From contig JAADJZ010000019.1 in NCBI GenBank assembly GCA_011032825.1, positions 310,001-374,000 on the forward strand: a stretch of 64,000 nt of DNA, written 5' to 3'. The DNA comes from Massariosphaeria phaeospora. Lineage: Eukaryota; Ascomycota; Dothideomycetes; Pleosporales. The position numbers were made by a program, and so were the translations under genes. Positions 16,722 to 27,109 of the stretch are shown piece by piece (positions within the stretch are counted from its first letter, which is position 1; each line of letters starts with the position of its first letter). The notes beneath the pieces are model-generated. The model made no database searches. It was not told the DNA's origin and was given only the letters and a program-made list of their open reading frames with translations.

Positions 16722-17426
16722 TCACACCAGCGCCCTCTCAAACTGCGGCAACGTCTCCCTCGCAACGTCTACCAGCCCCTGCCACTCATCCCCATCCTCC
16801 TCCCACCCTCCCAAAACAGCCCACAACTCCTCCAAACTGTCCACTCTAATCACTAGGCGTCTCACAGCGCGCCACCCGCGCCGATCTCCAGCCAGCATCT
16901 GCAGCTGCGCCAGTCGGACATCAGCAGCCGGGCTCGATGGAGCCTCGGGCGTCACTGAGCGCCCAGACAGGCGTGAGTGGTAGGGGCGGCCGTGGGCGCG
17001 GGCGTGCGGGTTGCCGTACTGGTGAGTGCGCCGTTTGGACATGGGTGCGTTGGTGGCGAGATCGGTGGATGTGGTTGGGATTTCGTCATCGTCGATGGGC
17101 GAGAGTAAGGGTATAGGGGCGCGGAGAGGCGGAGAACTGGGGAGAACTGTCGGCGAGCGGGAAGGGCTAGGCGTCGGCAACCGCGGCTTGGCCGCTTTGC
17201 GGGCCTTGGGTTTCCGTTTGGTCTTGGTGATGCCCTTAGGGCCGGCGGCCGCAGTGGACTTGCGAGGATCAGGGGCCCGGGCTTTGGCGGGCGCGACTCG
17301 GGTGGCGTGCTTGGAGACGGATGGGCTGAGCTCGAGGGATGAAGAGGAAGAGGGAGTTGAAGATGAAGCAGAAGCGGTGGTGGCGGCGGCGGCGGCGGCA
17401 GTAGCACGGGAGCGAGTGGTGACCAT
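16722..17426 (-). CDS. hypothetical protein, basic and Pro/Ser-rich
   Basis: Single exon of 234 residues from the ATG at 17426 ('MVTTRSRATAAAAAAT'); a longer frame exists only through a GTG. The N-terminal two thirds are low complexity: a poly-Ala/Ser segment encoded by a GCC/GCG run, basic 'TKTKRKPKARKAAKP' and several S-P dipeptides. The C-terminal 60 residues are better ordered ('QLQMLAGDRRGWRAVRRLVI' followed by 'SLEELWAVLGGWEEDGDEW') and look like a small helical domain. I do not recognise a family. The contrast between a disordered head and a clean C-terminal fold, plus the absence of a competing frame, supports a real gene. Confidence 0.55.
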   Translation of the reverse strand: MVTTRSRATAAAAAATTASASSSTPSSSSSLELSPSVSKHATRVAPAKARAPDPRKSTAAAGPKGITKTKRKPKARKAAKPRLPTPSPSRSPTVLPSSPPLRAPIPLLSPIDDDEIPTTSTDLATNAPMSKRRTHQYGNPHARAHGRPYHSRLSGRSVTPEAPSSPAADVRLAQLQMLAGDRRGWRAVRRLVIRVDSLEELWAVLGGWEEDGDEWQGLVDVARETLPQFERALV

Positions 17427-18055
17427 TGTTGATATGTCGAAAGATTGCAGGTAGTTTGGATCTAGACTCACGATGGTTTGGAATTGATAGTGGTAGATGA
17501 AGAAGAGCAGAGGGTTCTGGTGACAGACTTATGTAGAGTTGCGTGCTGGGGGTGCATCGCGTGGAAAGGGAAAGGAAAAAAGACAATAGAAAAGAAATGC
17601 ATAACATGAAAGTGAACACGGAGTTTAAAGTGAAAGGACATTTTACTTCTTGCGTTCTCTAAGTGTCTATTCATTCATCTAGACTCTAGAGGGAATGGTA
17701 GTCTGTGCCATTTCTGTATTGGAGCGCTGATGCGAGTACGGCAGTTCCTATCATCACAGCGAGTTCTGGAGCACCCAGTCTACATCTATTGTATTGCGCC
17801 ACATGTTGAAAGTTGGTGGAAGCCATGTTGTGGTGTTCAGGTTGAAGTTCAAGCTTGGCATGGTTGGTGAGGATGTGGTGCGCGCCAAGACGCGCTTAGT
17901 CACACGCGCCACACCTCGCTTAGCAACCTCAACGCACTTTGGCATGTTCAGATTCGACCCGCTCGAACAGACGGCAACTAACCACAGCAACACTCACGTC
18001 TCCGGTCTCGATACCCACACTCCACACAAGTCCAAGGGACCAAGAGCTGCTCGCC
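17427..18055. promoter_or_regulatory. divergent region upstream of unknown gene (-) and eL33 (+)
   Basis: About 630 bp with the 5' flanks of both genes. It includes pyrimidine-rich minus-strand sequence near the unknown gene and the leader of the ribosomal protein gene. No defined site is called. Confidence 0.45.
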
Positions 18056-18929
18056 ATGTCTGAGAAATCCCACCGCCGTAAGTCCAAGTCCCAAATTCGC
18101 CTGGAGTGTGCGCTGCACGCCTGCCGCACAACAACACTCCCAGTAACGATCGATTCCTATTAAACTCTGAGTCTTGTGCGCTGACATTCTGCTTCTCACG
18201 TAGTCTACGTCAAGTGAGTTTGCTGCTCCACCCTCCGCGTTCGAACGCTCCGCAGATGCCCTCCAACTTCGCGCTTCCAATTCCGTCAACACCGAGCAAA
18301 AATATCGGCATGTGCGGGCTACCCGAGAGCAAGGCGGCAGCTGCTCAGGGTAGTAGTAAAATTGGTGTCGGATCATGACGATTGGAAGCGCAAAGCTGGA
18401 ATGGCGCAACTCGAACGTGCACTCCGAAGCGGAGCAGACACAGACCAGCGATCAGAAGGCTGACTTTCTTCACCACAGGGGCAAGCACATCAGCTACCAG
18501 CGAGGGTATGCATGATTTTCCAATGTTTTGTGGGACAATCGCTAACGAGCCGTAGAAAGAGGAACACGAACCCGGGCACATCTCTCCTCAAGCTTGAGGG
18601 CGTCGACGACAAAACCGGTGCAGAATGGTACGCCGGCAAGCGCGTTGCCTACGTGTACCGCGCCCAGCGATCGGGTACAATCTGACCATACCGTGATGGA
18701 AATTCTCATTGCTAACCGTACTTAGTGAGGGGTTCTAAGATCAGGGTCATCTGGGGCAAGGTCACCCGTCCACATGGTTTGTGGTCCACGCAAAAACTCA
18801 TACGCACGGCTCATGCTAACGCGCATGACAGGAAACAGCGGTGTCGTCCGCGCCAAGTTCAGGTCAAACTTGCCCCCGAAGAGCTTCGGTGCTTCCGTCC
18901 GCGTCATGCTTTACCCTTCTTCGATATAA
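18056..18929 (+). CDS. RPL33: 60S ribosomal protein eL33 (L33/L35Ae)
   Basis: Structural protein of the large cytosolic ribosomal subunit. The 108-residue product is split over six exons: 18056..18077, 18204..18213, 18479..18505, 18556..18674, 18726..18776 and 18832..18929. Exon 2 is only 10 nt (TCTACGTCAA) yet is required: it supplies most of 'LYVK' in the invariant N-terminus '[15 protein letters not shown]'. Further family landmarks are '[10 protein letters not shown]', '[12 protein letters not shown]', '[18 protein letters not shown]' and the C-terminus '[14 protein letters not shown]'. All splice phases close exactly and the length matches yeast Rpl33 (107). The fifth intron uses a GTTTGT donor. 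The first two introns (126 and 265 bp) are the longest, as is common in 5' parts of ribosomal protein genes. Confidence 0.96.
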
Positions 18930-19376
18930 TCTTTCCGCGGCAACTTGAGGATGGAGACGACAGTGAGGGACCAGTTCGTGGTGGTTGGTGCTGCGGCGTA
19001 CACCTGGCAAAACAGAACAACAGTATGTGAGCGGAGGGACTACATGCTCGGTTTTCTTCACATGGCATGTTCTGGCTGGTTAACGGTGTCCCCTGTTTTT
19101 TCGGAAACCATGACAATGGCAAAATCAATCAAGACTCCTTCTAGGATCAAATGAAAACGATCTACACCGATATACTTCTTGTGTGACATATTCTCTCGCG
19201 GATCAGATCGCCGTGGCTTGAAGACCTCCACTTCGACGTGTGACAAGGAAGCCATCTTGGAACGAACCGCGAAAGAAAAGTACGATTTGATGTTATAAAG
19301 ATGCATTTATGAACATGATTTATATGCTCAAAAGCCTAACTCTACCAATCCTTTACTTTCACACCAATTACTCCCA
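18930..19376. other. intergenic between convergent eL33 and P450-like gene
   Basis: A 447-bp shared 3' region with no coding evidence. Confidence 0.5.
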
Positions 19377-21440
19377 CTATCTCCCCTTCCGCATTGTTTC
19401 CGGTGGCCCCAACCCTTCCCGTCTACTAATCCTCACTCTCACATCCCCCGCCGGAACCTTCCCACCCGCCGCATCTGCCATCTTCGGCACCTTCCAGACA
19501 CCAACCTTTTTCTCCTCCGTCTGTCTCACTTCATTGACTTCCTGGCCCGCGGCAGCAGCCTGGACCTCATACATAGTATCCATAAACGACTTCTTGGGCG
19601 CCGCACTAATGTCCCAGAGCTGCGTGATGCCGGCTATAAAGGCGACAAGGAGCGCGGTGGTGTACGTATCCGCGGACGCCGTGGACGCGACTAATAAGCG
19701 CGGTGCGGGCGCGGGCGTATGCACGAAGCGCTCCGGGTTGAATGTAGAAGGCGAGAGGTAGTTCGCGGATGCGGTGTTTATCAGCGTCTGCGAGAGCCCG
19801 ACGTCGAGGTACGATGCTGCGTCTAGGTGCCAGGACTCGTTGGGGCTGACGGAGCGCGCGGGATTGGGCTCGGTGAGCGTGAGCGCCGCTTTGAGTTGCA
19901 AGGTGCGCAGTGAGCCGGAGTACAGGCGGCGGGTTTCGGCGATGGTGGAGCGCAGGTAGGGGAAGCTTTTGGGCGAGAGCGCCGGCGCGCACGAGCGGAA
20001 TGTGAGGTCCGGCGGCGATGGGAAGGATGGGTGGATGGAGGGCGGCTGCGAGGGCATGGCCCAGGCGGCGGTTTCGGCGCGGATGGTGGAGAGGGGGGTG
20101 GAGGTGGAGGTGGAGGTGGAGGTAGGTTGGGTAGGGGGCGAGGCGGAGTAAATGTGGACGAGGGCCCAGAACGTCTGGGGCACAACCTGCGAGATGATGT
20201 CGTGCACGAGTTGCAGAGTGATGGCGGCGCGGACGTGCACCGGGGTATCGTGCTGTGAGAAGAGCTCGTTCAGCGCCGTCAACGGCGTCGGCGTCTCTGC
20301 ATCCGCGTCTTCGTCTCCGCTCACACTCGCGTCGTCGTCCACTACGGCCACCACCGTCTTCACTGGCGGATGTTCCAGCTCGTCGAAGAACCGCGCGAAG
20401 TTCTGGAACAAGCGGCTCTTCGCAAGACTCGCGGTTGGGAGGCCCGGCAGCGGGAAGAAGCGCGGGAAGCCCAGTGCGAGCGCGTAGAATGACTGGTTGA
20501 GCGTCGCCAGGTCGGATGCGAGCAGCGGGTACGACTCTGTGAAGTGCATGCCCGTCAGCGGCTGGATGATGGCGTGGCAGAAGAACTCGTGGATGAGGGC
20601 GAAGAGGTCGCATTCAACCTCGGTCGTGCCGGCGGTGAGATCGACGCCTGCGACGCGCTCCCAGGCCATCTGGTCGACGATGGAGGAGTTGAACGTGATC
20701 AGGTCCGGGAGGGATTCCGAGACGATGGCGAGCGAGGCCGAGATCAGGGTTTCCAGTTGCGGGCCGTGGAAGATTTCGTCGTGCATGGTTTTGGAGATGG
20801 CGGGCTGCAGCTCGAAGTAGCGCGCTTTTGCGCTGCTGGGCATGTTGAATGCGTTGCGGAGGACGGCCCAGGAGGGGATTGCGGCTTCACGTATGTTGTT
20901 GGAGTCCTTGAGGGCTTGGTCCAGGAGGGCGGGCGAGAGGATGAGGTTGTGTTTTGTGCCCGCTGCGTTGTATGCGACGATACTGCTCAGGGACGAATCT
21001 CTACACATGATCAACACCTCCAATCTCATGTCCATAGATATTAGAACTTCGACTTACCTAAGGCCCCTCAACCAGCCTTCTCCCCGAAACACCACGTTCC
21101 CCCAATGTCTCGCGAACGGCACCCAGTATGGCGCACATTGTACCCGTCTCTTCCCTCCTCCCCCTTCTTTCCCACCTGCAACAGAGCCAACATCAGTGCC
21201 CGACAGCGCCCTCGTCAAAAACGACACAACAACCAGCGCAATGAAGACCTGAGGCAGTGTATCCGGCGTCTTGAAGTCGCGCGGAATATACGCCAGCACC
21301 TGCTTGTCGAGTGCAAAGCGGCGAGTCAAGATTGCCAGAAACGGACTTGAGAGCAAGAGATAGCATAGTGGCAGGAAAAGCAGCCTTATAGCTGCATTCG
21401 ATGCATAGACGCCTATGAATAGATTCTTCAGGAACGCCAT
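19377..21440 (-). CDS. cytochrome P450-fold protein lacking the haem-ligand cysteine
   Basis: Two exons (21058..21440 and 19377..21000) join across a 57-bp intron (GTAAGT...TGTAG, phase 2) to give 668 residues. It has an N-terminal membrane anchor ('LLFLPLCYLLLSSPFLAILT') and the P450 opening 'CAPYWVPFARHWGNVVFRGE'. The K-helix E-x-x-R is present ('AETRRLY', about residue 482) and so is the PERF motif ('FNPERFVHTP', about 548). The layout resembles CYP7/CYP8-like fungal P450s. The segment that should be F-x-x-G-x-x-x-C-x-G reads 'RLLVASTASADTYTTALLVA', followed by a normal L-helix ('FIAGITQLWDI'). The axial cysteine and the surrounding glycines are therefore absent, while the reading frame is intact. 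An acidic insert and a Thr-Ser repeat encoded by a GGAGGT run (about 20098-20125) lie between helices. Ordinary haem-thiolate oxygenation is unlikely, so this looks like a pseudoenzyme. Confidence 0.78.
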
Positions 21441-22452
21441 GGTCGTTGGAGGTGCGGTGAGGAGGTGCACTTGCTTAGGTAGCTTATGCTACAGCCTACA
21501 GCTGCTGCTCCCGTGTTGAAGCCGCGTGGATGGCTGGGTACCTGGGCTGACTGATCCAGTCGACGATAGGGCGTGTTCGGCGCACACGGCGTAATCCGGA
21601 AAGGCGTCGATTAGAAGTTGTCAAGCCATCTGCAGCATGATGCGGTGTCGAGATTTGAAATTCGGATGTCGGTGAAGGATGACAGACGACAGAAGAGAGC
21701 GCGCGCTAGCCTCGATCCGGTGAAGCGTACCCGCAGATGCATGTCTTGCAAGGTTAAATTAAACAGTGCGACCGACTTTCCTCACTGGCATTTCATCGGT
21801 CTTTGCGCCTTGGGAATAGTCTATTCTCGCAATTCGAGACTTGAGCCGAAAGGTGTTTCGAGAGAGGAAACGATACTGGCTGAAGAATTTTGGAAGACAA
21901 GCTCTGGCTCTCGCACCAGGCTTTGGGCAACTTCAATATTGAAACGCATCAACTTTCTGCTGTAGACCAGCTCGCGATTAGCGAACTGATGGCATGTCGT
22001 ACACACTTGGACAGCCTGCGCAGCAAATCTCAGTCAAAAGCCCGTCGAGAGCCATCTCGAAGGCTTCCAGGACTCGATGGACCTTGACCCTACTCAAACA
22101 ACTGCGAGACTTACCTTCGACATTTCCCTGATCTTAGCTTTGTACTTCGTCGGAACCGCTGTTGTTGTCCATGTATCCGGCGCGAAGCTGTTGCACTTCT
22201 TGTTAGAAACCCACCACGAGAGGGGCACCTTAGCCATAGGTCATCTAAATTGCGGCACGATCATCGATAGATGCCACCCTCAAATTACGCACTGCCTTCC
22301 GGCATCACTAATGAAGCATGTTCGATGTGCAGCATGATTCTTGGACGATGAAAAAGTTGCGTTGTATTTAAGGATGGAGTTATGTTCGTCCTGCCTCTAA
22401 CACACATATCGACGTATACTACATATGCACAAGAACTTCAGCAGCAACATGA
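21441..22452. other. about 1 kb without a supported gene
   Basis: Start of a less conserved island. Plus-strand fragments at 21675-22080 could be spliced into a ~70-codon basic peptide ('KRTRRCMSCK', then after a possible intron 'SILAIRDLSRKVFRERKRYW'). The donor (GTTAAA) is weak and no family is recognised. It may be a decayed gene. Confidence 0.4.
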
Positions 22453-24159
22453 CTAGCCTTGTTGAGCCATGATGTGCACCTCCGTGGTATTAGTCCCGGT
22501 GTCTCTCTTTGCCACTGCAATCAGGTCCGGCTTCCCGTTACCCGTCCAATCCGCTACCGTAAAATCGAACATGCAGTCGTTCGTGTACAGCGGTGTTTTT
22601 GCGCGCAGGATAAACTCCTGGTACTTCGACGCTCCTGATAGCACATGCACCTCCGTGCATCCACCGTTCGTGTTCTTCTTTATCGCAACCAAGTCTGGAT
22701 GCCCGTCGCCGTTCCAGTCCGTGACGACGAAGTCGAACGTGTCATCCGTTTCATGCAGGCTGGTGCCGGTTTGAAGGGAGAAGCTCTGGAAGTTGGTTGC
22801 GCCGGATAAGACGTGCACTTCAGTGGTGTTGGTACCAGTTTTGGATTTTTTGATCGCAAACAAGTCCGGCGTATCGCCAGCATTCCATCTCCCCATGCCA
22901 AATGCGAACGTTTCGTCTGTTTCGTCCAGTACAGTGCCGAGTTGCAACATGGTGTCTTGAAAATCGGACGCGCCAGAGAGGATATGGACTTCAGTGCTGT
23001 TTGTACCAGTGTTATTTTTCTTGATCATAAAAAGATCTGATGTGCCGTCACCGTTCCAATCTGAAAGGGCGAAATCATATTGTGCAGCCAAACTCTGATA
23101 CTTAAGCGGTGTTGCAATTTGGAGACTGAAGTTCGAATAATGAGAAGCTCCAGAGACGACGTGGACTTCAATACTTCGTTCGCCAAAGCCCGTCTTCTTG
23201 ACTGCAATCAAATCTGGTCGGCGTTTGTCGTTCGAGTTGCGCATGAGAAGTTTGAAGTGTTTGTTAGTCTCGTGCAACGCTGTGGGCGTTCGCAAAACGA
23301 ATTTGAAAAAGTCGGACCGAAGGGCAACGTCTTCTTCATGTTTACTCCAGCCGTTGTTGTCAGACAACCTCTGGCGAGAGTATTCCAGCACATCTTTATC
23401 AATTGTTGTGTCTAGCCAACCCTGTGCGTTCTCGAGTGGCATAACCGCGGTATTTTCTTGGTCATATTTTATCTCTGTGCGGAGTCGCTTGAATGCCCTT
23501 TCCTTGCCTTCACCATAGATGAGTGGCATGTGAATGTCAAAGATGCCCAGCAGAGAATAGGCCATATCTTCCTCAAGTGTTGTCTCTCGATTTTTTGTCC
23601 ATAGCATCCGTTGCTCAACGCTGAAGTACGACAAAGGTCTTCCCTGGAGAGCCTCAGTAGGTATCCGAGTAATTTCGGCAATCTCCTGCACACGTGATGA
23701 CTTGCTGCCAATCAGTTGGCCTTCTGTAGAGAAGAACTCGACGCATTTCGAAGCAAGCATCTCTTGGAGCGTCCATCCCCGAGTGAACCACCTGCTCTTC
23801 TTGAACTTCTCGGCCGAGCTGTCAGCCGACACATCCTCAAGGTATACGTAGCATTTCGCCGCATTCCGGTACCAGCGAAACATAGAATTGATAGCTTCTG
23901 TAAGCTCTGCGCTGCTGTCCTTATCAATGCAACATGTGTCGACCCAAAAGAACTGCAGGCCCTCGCTTGCAGCTTGCTTCCCACAGAAGCTGATTTTTCG
24001 ATAGCCAGCTTTCGTTGTACCTATTCCTTCGACCATGTCTCTGAAGGTTACCTCCTCCGCTTCCCAGGTATGTGAAAGAATAGCATAAGGTGGGATGTTG
24101 TTTGGAGTACGATAGACAAGCTGGAAGCTGCCGTCGGCTTGGCGCTGCAAAAGATGCAT
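22453..24159 (-). CDS. HET-domain protein with C-terminal FG-GAP/VCBS-like repeats
   Basis: Single exon of 568 residues. Residues ~25-250 form a heterokaryon-incompatibility (HET) domain with its three blocks: 'YAILSHTWEAEEVTF', 'FWVDTCCIDK' and 'SRWFTRGWTLQEMLA'. The HET tail 'EEDMAYSLLGIFDIHMPLIYG' follows. HET domains are the death-triggering modules of fungal allorecognition and resemble TIR domains. From about residue 295 to the end there are five ~50-residue repeats with the pattern hydrophobic-x-D-W-N-G-D-G-x-x-D-L, then '[IV]KK', then 'TEVH[VI]LSGAS'. This is the FG-GAP/VCBS integrin-alpha-like beta-propeller repeat, with Asp-rich Ca2+-loop-like motifs best kept in repeats 2 and 4. 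WD, ankyrin or TPR repeats are the usual HET partners, so this partner is unusual. No signal peptide is visible, so the propeller should be cytosolic. Confidence 0.9.
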   Translation of the reverse strand: MHLLQRQADGSFQLVYRTPNNIPPYAILSHTWEAEEVTFRDMVEGIGTTKAGYRKISFCGKQAASEGLQFFWVDTCCIDKDSSAELTEAINSMFRWYRNAAKCYVYLEDVSADSSAEKFKKSRWFTRGWTLQEMLASKCVEFFSTEGQLIGSKSSRVQEIAEITRIPTEALQGRPLSYFSVEQRMLWTKNRETTLEEDMAYSLLGIFDIHMPLIYGEGKERAFKRLRTEIKYDQENTAVMPLENAQGWLDTTIDKDVLEYSRQRLSDNNGWSKHEEDVALRSDFFKFVLRTPTALHETNKHFKLLMRNSNDKRRPDLIAVKKTGFGERSIEVHVVSGASHYSNFSLQIATPLKYQSLAAQYDFALSDWNGDGTSDLFMIKKNNTGTNSTEVHILSGASDFQDTMLQLGTVLDETDETFAFGMGRWNAGDTPDLFAIKKSKTGTNTTEVHVLSGATNFQSFSLQTGTSLHETDDTFDFVVTDWNGDGHPDLVAIKKNTNGGCTEVHVLSGASKYQEFILRAKTPLYTNDCMFDFTVADWTGNGKPDLIAVAKRDTGTNTTEVHIMAQQG

Positions 24160-24915
24160 AGTGGAGAGACTTCAACGCGGTCTTAGCAATAAAGCTAGAC
24201 TAACAGATGTCGTCCACAGAGTTTGGATGGGCGAAGTGTGAAGTAGATGAGGTTGAGTGCTGATAAGTGCGTTGGCGCCTAATTGAGACTGAGTGGATAA
24301 GCTCTGAGCTGAAATACCCCTGAAAGGCTGGGATCTGCGGCCTTAGCGTGCTTGCGGCGAATCACGTAGTAACATCCCGCGCGTACGCTCACAGAGAGGG
24401 GGTGTACTTGTTTCAAGGTACTGAAGATTTCCCACGCGATGGTATCACCGTACATCCACTGAGAATCTATGGGCTGATAAAGGCGACTGCAGGCGATCCT
24501 TTTGACAGCCTAAGAGATTTTAGCAGCAGGTAGATATTCTACCTCTCTCTTTACAAAGCCCTATTATATCTAGCATACTAGGTATTGTCAATACAAAGAG
24601 AGGTAAGAAGGTAGGCTTACAGTATGTAGGTGGCCTCGGAAACGAATTATGCCAGGGCGGTGGCTGAGCATGGCCAAGCCACCTATTTTGCTTAGCGTGC
24701 TTGCGACATGTTGAAGGATAGCACCGAACATCCACTTATACACGCGTTTAGGGATAGGATCTTCCATTTCTGGATACTTTGGAAACCTGGATTTCCTCGC
24801 CTGGAGTACTCCATCCCCTTTACTAGGATTGTGTCGCGAAAGGTCATTGGGAGATCTTGCAGCTATAAGTTCAACCGGTAGAACGCCCATGTCGTGCTTC
24901 TCTTGATTCAATCGA
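24160..24915. other. upstream flank of HET gene, contains a dispersed repeat
   Basis: About 750 bp between the HET gene 5' end and the 3' end of the phosphotransferase pseudogene. It holds one copy of the hairpin repeat (24488..24590) and no supported gene. Confidence 0.5.
24488..24590 (+). repeat. dispersed ~100-bp hairpin repeat, copy 1 of 3
   Basis: Shares a core TTGACAGCCTAAGAG, then a perfect inverted repeat AGGTAGA-TAT-TCTACCT, then CTTTACAAAGCCCTATT and an end near CTAGCATACTAG with the copies at 34881 and 43690. It looks like a small non-autonomous (MITE-like) element or a structured RNA. No coding capacity. Confidence 0.7.
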
Positions 24916-26425
24916 TTATGCGTTCTCCAAAGTGCCAACCTCACCAAACGGCCAGAGGGCTCTAGCACGGTTTTCACTACCCCCTGCCTCTTTAGTACTC
25001 TCCACCCATTGGGCAAACAACCTCGCATTCTCTTCTTTCGCTGCAGTCCATTTGTTGGCAGGGACCCACCCGTCCGACTCCGCGCCCAGCGCGCGCTTGA
25101 GGAACAACTTCAATTGCTGGACAGTTTCAAAATCTTCATACTGCTTCGCATGCTCGGCAAGCTCCTCTGGCGTCGGCTGATACGGGCAATGACCTAGGAG
25201 ACCAAGTGCAGTCCAGTGTCGCGAAAGATCGATTAGCTCCTGGCGCAAAGCGGCTGCGCTGTTTCTCCATGACGCGTCGCAGTATTGGATAGGCCTGAGC
25301 AGCGTGGGGTCCATGGCTCTTGCATCGTGGAGTTTCCGCATATAGCCTCGTAGCACAACCTCGAATGTTTTCCGGCATGTTAGCACGTCCTTTTCAAGTC
25401 TCTTCTTTGCTGCCTCTTCTTGTGGATATCAGGGTGAAGCAATATTGGACTAGCCACCTTTTCAACGATAGAACTCCGAATTAACTCCTGAATGACTCGG
25501 TTGCTAATGTCCAGCAGACGGAGATGCTCCTGAATAGATCCGCGATATGAGAGCTCTGGCCGTGGATCATCAACCTTTGGAATGTGCGAAAACCCGGCGT
25601 CAATCAAACCAGAGCAGTATGATTGAATGTCAGTCCCTGATGATCAATTATCAGCACCTGATTCATGATCCTAGAGGCGTGGATAGAAGTAGAATGAGTA
25701 GCTTACATGGCCCTCTATTGGGAAGCCTTTCTTCATAAAATCTCGCCTGTCCGGCATTGCAATCCCAGTATCGTGTAGCGCAGTGAGGCCCGATGCAGAA
25801 ACCTTCAGCAAAAGCGACCTTCAAGTTCGGGTCAATAGGCGCGTCGGCAAAGTACAAACTCCCGTACACTGGAAATGGAAGCTTTGCCATCTCAGTCATC
25901 ATGAAGGTCGTAATTTTTACACATAACATGTGCTGATGAGGAGTCATTGAAGACCACTTATCATGCAGCTGAACCCCACGAGCGTGTTCCATGATTATGT
26001 ATTCGGTGCCGATAGAAGTTCCGTCGTCGCTCCAGTCAAGAACTTCGGGAATAGGTATCTTGGTGCATGATCGTACTAAAGTATGTGAGTTGAAGTTTCA
26101 GTGTTTGCGCGCGCTTCCCGCCATACCATACTCTGGCAACGACCCGAGCTCCATTGTCTAACCTCAAAAGGAACACCCGATTGAAGCCTCCCTCCTTTTT
26201 CTCGTATTGAACCACTTTGGTCGCGCCAGGACACGCATTTACAACCTTGGCGCAAAGCGCGGCGAAGTCAAACTTCACATGACGTGCTTCACGCTGAATC
26301 TTATCGTGGTTTAGCCAGCGCCCAGTAGTGTAGAGATGTGGGTCTGTTGCTATGATTATGAAGGTCAGTTCTGAGCCCTGTTTATCGCCAAGAACGACTG
26401 TCCTTACAGCGTTGGAGTTGTTCAT
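24916..26425 (-). pseudogene. AIM9/APH-like phosphotransferase, disrupted
   Basis: Fragments in three frames match one fungal aminoglycoside-phosphotransferase-fold protein of the AIM9 type. N-terminal: 'LYTTGRWLNHDKIQREARH' and 'GGFNRVFLLRLDNGARVVAR'. Middle: 'GTEYIIMEHARGVQLHDKW'. Then an apparently normal intron (about 25655..25726) leads into 'SGLIDAGFSHIPKVDDPRP' and 'LLHPDIHK'. C-terminal: 'EAAKKRLEKDVLTCRKTFEV' through 'RARALWPFGEV'. Two segments expected in the family are missing. One lies after 'ARV' (the stretch linking the first lobe to the hinge). The other lies right after 'HPDIHK', where the catalytic-loop Asn and the I-I-D-W metal-binding motif should be. Both gaps come with a frame change. 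The remaining sequence is well conserved, which suggests fairly recent decay. An unusual intron could explain the first gap but not the loss of the catalytic motif. Confidence 0.72.
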
Positions 26426-27109
26426 TCGCTCCCACCGAGGCAGCTAGGTGAAGGTCTCTACTTAGTCTACTCGCATGTGCAGGTCGGAGCAGACGTCGGA
26501 GCTGCCCTAACATAAAGCAGAATGTAGGGAAGATTATAAATGTTAAGGAAGGTTAGCGGGGGGGGGATCGCTAGTTCTATCGTAGTAGACAGCTTTACAA
26601 ACCCTAAAATACCGCAGGCGATGGTATAATATAGCCGATTTAGTATAAATTACCCCAATCTACTCCATTAGCGTGCCAGCCTTGAGTCACATCGTCAATC
26701 CAACCACCGTCCTCATATCCACTACCTGAAGTGAGAAAAACAGCAGGTAATTTCAGCCACATGCAAGCCCCGCTTACATCTATCCTCCATGCCATGCAAG
26801 GCTGACAATTCCGCAGCAAACAGTCATACCCGTCGCTGCTTAGCAAAAGCGCGGAATTGTACTACTCCTTCAAGGTTATATAAAGTAGTACACCTGTAGC
26901 AACGCCGCATTGCTTTACCGAACAACGCAGCTTAAACTGAACCAAACTAAACCAAACCCGCACATAAGAATCCTATCCATTCTACGAAATAATATCCCGA
27001 AATTTCGACCGCTCAACTTTGTGTAGTCACCGACAAACTCAAATCAGACACAGCATCAGCATCTATATCGGACACCAGCAAAAATCCACCAAGACTCACG
27101 CCATCCACC
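26426..27109. other. intergenic, AT-rich, upstream of ITPase
   Basis: About 680 bp with a 9-G run near 26555, a TA-rich patch (26615-26655) and the promoter side of the ITPase gene. I see no gene. A stretch at 26588-26615 (CTTTACAAACCCTAAAATAC) weakly resembles the dispersed repeat. Confidence 0.45.

Noticed and set aside
21618..21965. Basic Cys-containing frame suggestive of a Zn2Cys6 regulator
   Set aside because: Only two cysteines ('CMSC') occur, without the six-Cys spacing; continuity needs a weak GTTAAA donor.
26588..26615. Possible fourth copy of the dispersed hairpin repeat
   Set aside because: Only about 20 bases resemble the CTTTACAAAGCCCTATT part; the conserved TTGACAGCCTAAG core and hairpin are missing.
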